From positions 1-10,106 of the forward strand of contig JAJZOM010000123.1 of NCBI GenBank assembly GCA_021811505.1: a stretch of DNA of 10,106 nucleotides. The letters are read 5' to 3'. The first letter of the stretch is position 1. Each line of letters begins with the position of its first letter. Shown here one piece after another: positions 7,254 to 10,106 of the stretch. The notes beneath the pieces are model-generated. The model made no database searches, had not been told where the DNA came from, and saw only the letters and a program-made list of their open reading frames with translations. Both the position numbers and the translations under genes were made by a program. Source of the DNA: Thermoplasmata archaeon. Its GTDB lineage: Archaea; Thermoplasmatota; Thermoplasmata; Thermoplasmatales; Thermoplasmataceae.

Positions 7254-7264
7254 GGTATATAACC
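7254..7264 (-). promoter_or_regulatory. TATA box of the peroxiredoxin gene
   Basis: The minus strand reads GGTTATATACC, centred about 25 bases ahead of the peroxiredoxin ATG. It lies in the 43-base gap after the PUA gene. The transcript would start at or very near the start codon, although a GGTGA is also present just ahead of the ATG. Confidence 0.5.
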
Positions 7265-7277
7265 TTTACAAAAGCAG

Positions 7278-7748
7278 CTAACTGTAGAAAGTCTTCATTA
7301 TCTTGTCGCCAGGAAAATGCACAAGTATTATTGCCTCTCCCTTCCTGTTTGTCATTATATCGTCGTAAGATCTTGTGCTCATGCCAACTCCGACATACTG
7401 ATTCTTGCGGTTTCTAATGAATACCATTGATTTTTCCTTAATTTTCTGATCCATTTCAATAATCCCCTGAGCAAACACGTTTGCCCCGTTTATGATGTGA
7501 GGGACTGCACCATCGTCCACGGTCACGTTCATGCTGTCTGAACCTATCTCGTTCAGGAGGAATAGGGTTGGTATCACGTTCCTTCCGACATACACGAATG
7601 GTTTACCATCAACGAAGTAACATTTTTCTCCCTTCCTCTCGTCGATTTCCACAGGGAGATCGGGAAAAATGATCCCGATCTCCATGAGTGATTCCTTGAG
7701 GGATTTGGCCTCCTTCTTAGAAACAAAGTGTCTCGCCATTTCAGTCAC
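7278..7748 (-). CDS. PUA-domain RNA-binding protein, MCT-1/Tma20-like
   Basis: A 156-residue protein with an N-terminal domain (about 1-72) and a C-terminal PUA domain (about 74-152). The segment VDDGAVPHIINGANVFAQGI (77-96) is the PUA core seen in the archaeal relatives of MCT-1/Tma20 (COG2016). Eukaryotic relatives pair with DENR to act in re-initiation and 40S recycling. The archaeal role is not settled, though RNA or ribosome binding is expected. The start is ambiguous. GTG at 7746-7748 overlaps the upstream stop as GTGA, giving 156 residues; ATG at 7737-7739 would give MARHFVSK and 153 residues. I favour neither strongly. It is the last gene of the spt5 operon, with a new TATA box following before the peroxiredoxin. 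Confidence 0.88.
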   Translation of the reverse strand: MTEMARHFVSKKEAKSLKESLMEIGIIFPDLPVEIDERKGEKCYFVDGKPFVYVGRNVIPTLFLLNEIGSDSMNVTVDDGAVPHIINGANVFAQGIIEMDQKIKEKSMVFIRNRKNQYVGVGMSTRSYDDIMTNRKGEAIILVHFPGDKIMKTFYS

Positions 7749-9160
7749 TTTATGAATACTTTTATGTTCTCCATCTGTTCAGAGATAATATCCGGGCCGG
7801 ATTCGAGAATTCTCGAAATATACGGTTTTATTTTCCATGACAAATCCCGGTCTGTGTCCGAGAATTGCCATTCCTTGTTGCGGCTTTCTCCAACGCATTC
7901 AAGGAATGCGTAAAATATCGCTTTCCTTGTGTTGGATTGACCCGAACCCTTTTCTGCTTCGCGAAGAGCCTTTTCCTTTCCGTGTGTAAAGAAATTCTTC
8001 AGTATATCGATAAGATACTGGGAATCAGGAGACCAGGATGCCGCCTCTATTCCGGATTTGATATCCTTGACCCTTGTTCGCTCATGAATGCTCTCAATCT
8101 GGTCTATTGGCGATCCTCTCATTGAGTTGAGATCGGAATCAGGAAGTTCAGGAAACATTTTTCTCAGAATAGATTTCCCTGAATTCGGCCAGACGGTTTC
8201 AAGAACCTTCCTTTCCGAAAAGGAATCCATGTAGATTCCCTTCCCGAGGTTATCCAGTGAATCCTTCATTATATCGTGAGGCACGTACTTGAACTGCTCA
8301 TTGTTAATGAACTCATCAGCGCTCCTGTAGGACTTCTCCCCGACAATGAAATACCCATGCTTTATTGCATCAGATACCCTGAAATCATTGACCTCCCTTA
8401 TGAATGTCCGGTCATTGATCTTACCGGCAAGATACATTCCCAGGGAATTTTGTGGTATCTCCTTAACAAGCTCATAGAGAAAATCCGAGGAAAATCGAAA
8501 ATCCTTCCCTATATCAGGGGTTATAAGGTGTTTCAGAAGTGTGTGCATGGTATTTGCAGAAGAATTCTCGTAAATCCTGAATGTAACGGAATCAAGATGT
8601 GTAATTTCCATATATTTTCCATTTCCCGGTATAACAATTACGCCATTATCCTCCGTAAACTGTATTCCTTCTTCGGAAAGAACGTCCTTGAAGAAATCTA
8701 TACCGGGAGAGGAATTCTTGCAGGAAGCCAGGAAGAAATTCCGGGATGAATAGATTCTTGATCCCTTGGTTTTAGCAATGGATGAAAATGCTAGCATTCT
8801 CCATAGGGGATCATCATAGTGCTGGATACCTGCCATGACGGTATCGTCTGTATTACCTCTTTTTGCATATTCTATGCTTCCGAACTGTGTTTTCAGCATT
8901 CCGAAAAGAGCAGCCGAATCTGAAAGCATTATCCTGTGAGTTTCACTCAGTCCGGAAAGAAGCTGGTCAGGGGATTTTGAAAATTTATCATAGGCTTCAT
9001 TCTGAGATACCGCATCAATCTTCTTAAGGTATGAATTAAAATTGCAGAATAACCCCCCGTCGACACACCGCGGTATCAGTGCGTGAGGATTTTCGAATAA
9101 GCCTTTCAGGTGATCAAGAAAATATTTCTGTTTTTCCTTTGACGCGGACTTGAGCCTCAT
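7745..9160 (-). CDS. Unrecognised 471-residue protein in the spt5 operon
   Basis: I do not recognise a family. The protein is soluble, with no signal peptide or membrane helix visible. It looks mixed alpha/beta and mostly helical: a helical N-terminal third (1-135), a middle section with beta character around 165-200 (GIQFTEDNGVIVIPGNGKYMEITHLDSVTFRIY region), then a helical and charged C-terminal half. Cys32, Cys39, Cys147 and Cys422 do not form a clear metal-binding pattern. No Walker, HTH or nuclease motif is evident. The ATG at 9158-9160 starts 9 bases after the spt5 stop without an obvious SD, and the end overlaps the PUA GTG start by 4 bases. Co-transcription with spt5 and a PUA gene suggests, but does not show, a role in transcription or translation. 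Confidence 0.85.
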   Translation of the reverse strand: MRLKSASKEKQKYFLDHLKGLFENPHALIPRCVDGGLFCNFNSYLKKIDAVSQNEAYDKFSKSPDQLLSGLSETHRIMLSDSAALFGMLKTQFGSIEYAKRGNTDDTVMAGIQHYDDPLWRMLAFSSIAKTKGSRIYSSRNFFLASCKNSSPGIDFFKDVLSEEGIQFTEDNGVIVIPGNGKYMEITHLDSVTFRIYENSSANTMHTLLKHLITPDIGKDFRFSSDFLYELVKEIPQNSLGMYLAGKINDRTFIREVNDFRVSDAIKHGYFIVGEKSYRSADEFINNEQFKYVPHDIMKDSLDNLGKGIYMDSFSERKVLETVWPNSGKSILRKMFPELPDSDLNSMRGSPIDQIESIHERTRVKDIKSGIEAASWSPDSQYLIDILKNFFTHGKEKALREAEKGSGQSNTRKAIFYAFLECVGESRNKEWQFSDTDRDLSWKIKPYISRILESGPDIISEQMENIKVFIK

Positions 9161-9169
9161 GAATAGTTA

Positions 9170-10048
9170 TTATTTATTGTCAAGCATCCTTATGGCTTCA
9201 GCCCTTACCGTCACCGGTATGGGAACCATGGATTCCACAAGCTGGACAGTAACCTCTTCCTTTCCGGCATCGATGGACATTATCTTCGCCTTTTCTCCCT
9301 TGAAAGGCCCGTCAATAAGTTCAACAAATGCCCCAAGTTCCAGTCCTGTGACTGCAGGTTTAGGCTTGAGATAATGCTCAATCTCTTCCAGTTTAATGTC
9401 TCCTTCAACGCTTCCCTTGTATCCTTTTATTCCCTTGGCTATGAAGCTTACCCTGTCTGTGTGCATAGTTTCAACAAAGACATATCCCTTTACTTCATAT
9501 GGCGCCATTATTGCAAGAACTTCGTTCGTGGCGTTCTTGTCCCTCTCAATGCGTTCCTGTTTGTCTTTTTCGCTGCGCCTTTCGAGATCCTTCGTAACAG
9601 GGTATTCGTTCCCCACTGTGGTTTTAAGTGCCATGATTACTGGCGTAAGCGTGACACTGAATTTTTTCTCTATACGGTGAATACCGTCTTCGGAGCCAAG
9701 GACAAGCTTGAAAGTGGCCGTATCATTTAGATACCCTCCCTTCGGGCTTGTCACTGAAATGATTATTTTTCTGTCCTTCTTTGGTTCGACGTCGAATTCG
9801 TCCTCAACTTTTGTATTATCGAGCGGAGATAGGGTGAATGACTTACTTTTCTGGTCCTGGATTGTCAGGAACCATTCGATCAGGCTGTCGACCTGTTTGA
9901 ACTCAGAAGTTATAGTCAACCTGAAGCGTCTTTTCGTAGATTGAATATTCCTTACAGTAACCGGTATGTCGAAATTCCTGTCGCATCCTATCTTTGCATC
10001 TGAGACCTGAAGCTTGATCCATTCAAACTGACTTTCAGTATTTTCCAT
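9170..10048 (-). CDS. spt5: Transcription elongation factor Spt5 with extra N-terminal domain
   Basis: Spt5 (NusG homologue) binds the RNA polymerase clamp with Spt4, promotes processivity and can couple to the ribosome through its KOW domain. The C-terminal half is typical. The NGN domain spans about 137-230, starting IMALKTTVGNEYPV and including LAIMAPYEVKGYVFVE (178-193) and EEIEHYLKPKPAV (221-233). The KOW domain is at 237-292, with DGPFKGEKAKI (246-256) and PIPVTVRAEAIRML (276-289). The protein has 292 residues, whereas archaeal Spt5 is usually about 150. The extra residues 1-135 have alternating hydrophobic strands, including FDIPVTVRN (26-34) and FTLSPLDNTK (71-80), like an Ig-fold NEW3-type domain. 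The ATG at 10046-10048 has GAGGT (10057-10061) 8 bases ahead. An internal Met139 start lacks an SD, so the long form is preferred. Confidence 0.95.
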   Translation of the reverse strand: MENTESQFEWIKLQVSDAKIGCDRNFDIPVTVRNIQSTKRRFRLTITSEFKQVDSLIEWFLTIQDQKSKSFTLSPLDNTKVEDEFDVEPKKDRKIIISVTSPKGGYLNDTATFKLVLGSEDGIHRIEKKFSVTLTPVIMALKTTVGNEYPVTKDLERRSEKDKQERIERDKNATNEVLAIMAPYEVKGYVFVETMHTDRVSFIAKGIKGYKGSVEGDIKLEEIEHYLKPKPAVTGLELGAFVELIDGPFKGEKAKIMSIDAGKEEVTVQLVESMVPIPVTVRAEAIRMLDNK

Positions 10049-10060
10049 ATTAAAGTACCT

Positions 10061-10106
10061 CTACGGGAGATGTATGTAAACACCCATTACCAGGTAAATA
10101 AAGAAC
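10061..10106 (-). CDS. secE: C-terminal end of a probable SecE (protein translocase), partial
   Basis: The frame open at the window edge reads FFIYLVMGVYIHLP and stops with TAG at 10061-10063, 12 bases before the spt5 ATG. It ends as a hydrophobic helix with a short tail, like the C-terminus of archaeal SecE/Sss1, whose gene commonly lies directly before spt5. The spt5 SD starts on the last base of this stop codon, as expected in a tight operon. Only 14 residues are visible and a second frame is also open to the edge, so the call rests mainly on hydrophobicity and gene order. Confidence 0.5.
   Translation of the reverse strand, partial: FFIYLVMGVYIHLP

Noticed and set aside
8276..8749. 157-codon plus-strand frame inside the unknown 471-residue gene
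   Set aside because: The minus-strand frame is three times longer and fits exactly between spt5 and the PUA gene with operon-style junctions; the plus frame has no SD or promoter.
1..10106. CRISPR array, tRNA, rRNA or transposase
   Set aside because: I saw no spaced direct repeats, no tRNA cloverleaf, no rRNA signature and no transposase-like protein on either strand.

Overview
The window is archaeal and most likely from a member of Thermoplasmata (Thermoplasmatales-like). The evidence is a P0-type L10 with its archaeal/eukaryotic insert domain, an archaeal P1-type L12 ending in GLSSLFG, an Spt5-type (not bacterial NusG) elongation factor, Shine-Dalgarno (SD) sites of the GAGGTGA class mixed with TATA boxes about 25-30 bases before start codons, and ATG/GTG starts. 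The lineage assignment is inference from protein style and gene order, not from a search.

Layout. Positions 1-404 hold no convincing gene. A GTG-started MFS transporter (405-1568, minus) points away from the plus-strand ribosomal stalk operon: L11 (1767-2237), L1 (2284-2940), L10/P0 (2937-3893), L12/P1 (3908-4219), and a 60-residue two-helix membrane protein (4229-4411) of unknown role. The following genes are all on the minus strand. Reading in the direction of transcription from the right edge, there is a probable secE tail (10061-10106), spt5 (9170-10048), an unrecognised 471-residue protein (7745-9160) and a PUA-domain MCT-1/Tma20-like protein (7278-7748), packed as one operon. Next come a PrxQ/Bcp peroxiredoxin (6779-7234) and an ABC exporter pair, ATPase (5897-6607) and 12-helix permease (4471-5910), each with its own TATA-like element.

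How the genes fit together. The two main blocks are the ribosomal stalk operon and the SecE-Spt5 operon. In many archaea these form one run (secE-spt5-L11-L1-L10-L12). Here they lie on opposite strands about 5 kb apart, with peroxiredoxin, ABC exporter, PUA and unknown genes between them.

Three observations deserve most attention. First, the 46-base L11-L1 spacer folds into a two-helix element with a GA/GCAUGCA internal loop that resembles the known L1-binding site in 23S rRNA and L1 mRNA; it abuts the L1 SD and can alternatively form a hairpin that masks that SD. Second, Spt5 carries an extra domain of about 135 residues, probably Ig-like, in front of the NGN domain. Third, a large unknown protein is encoded between spt5 and the PUA gene in the same operon.
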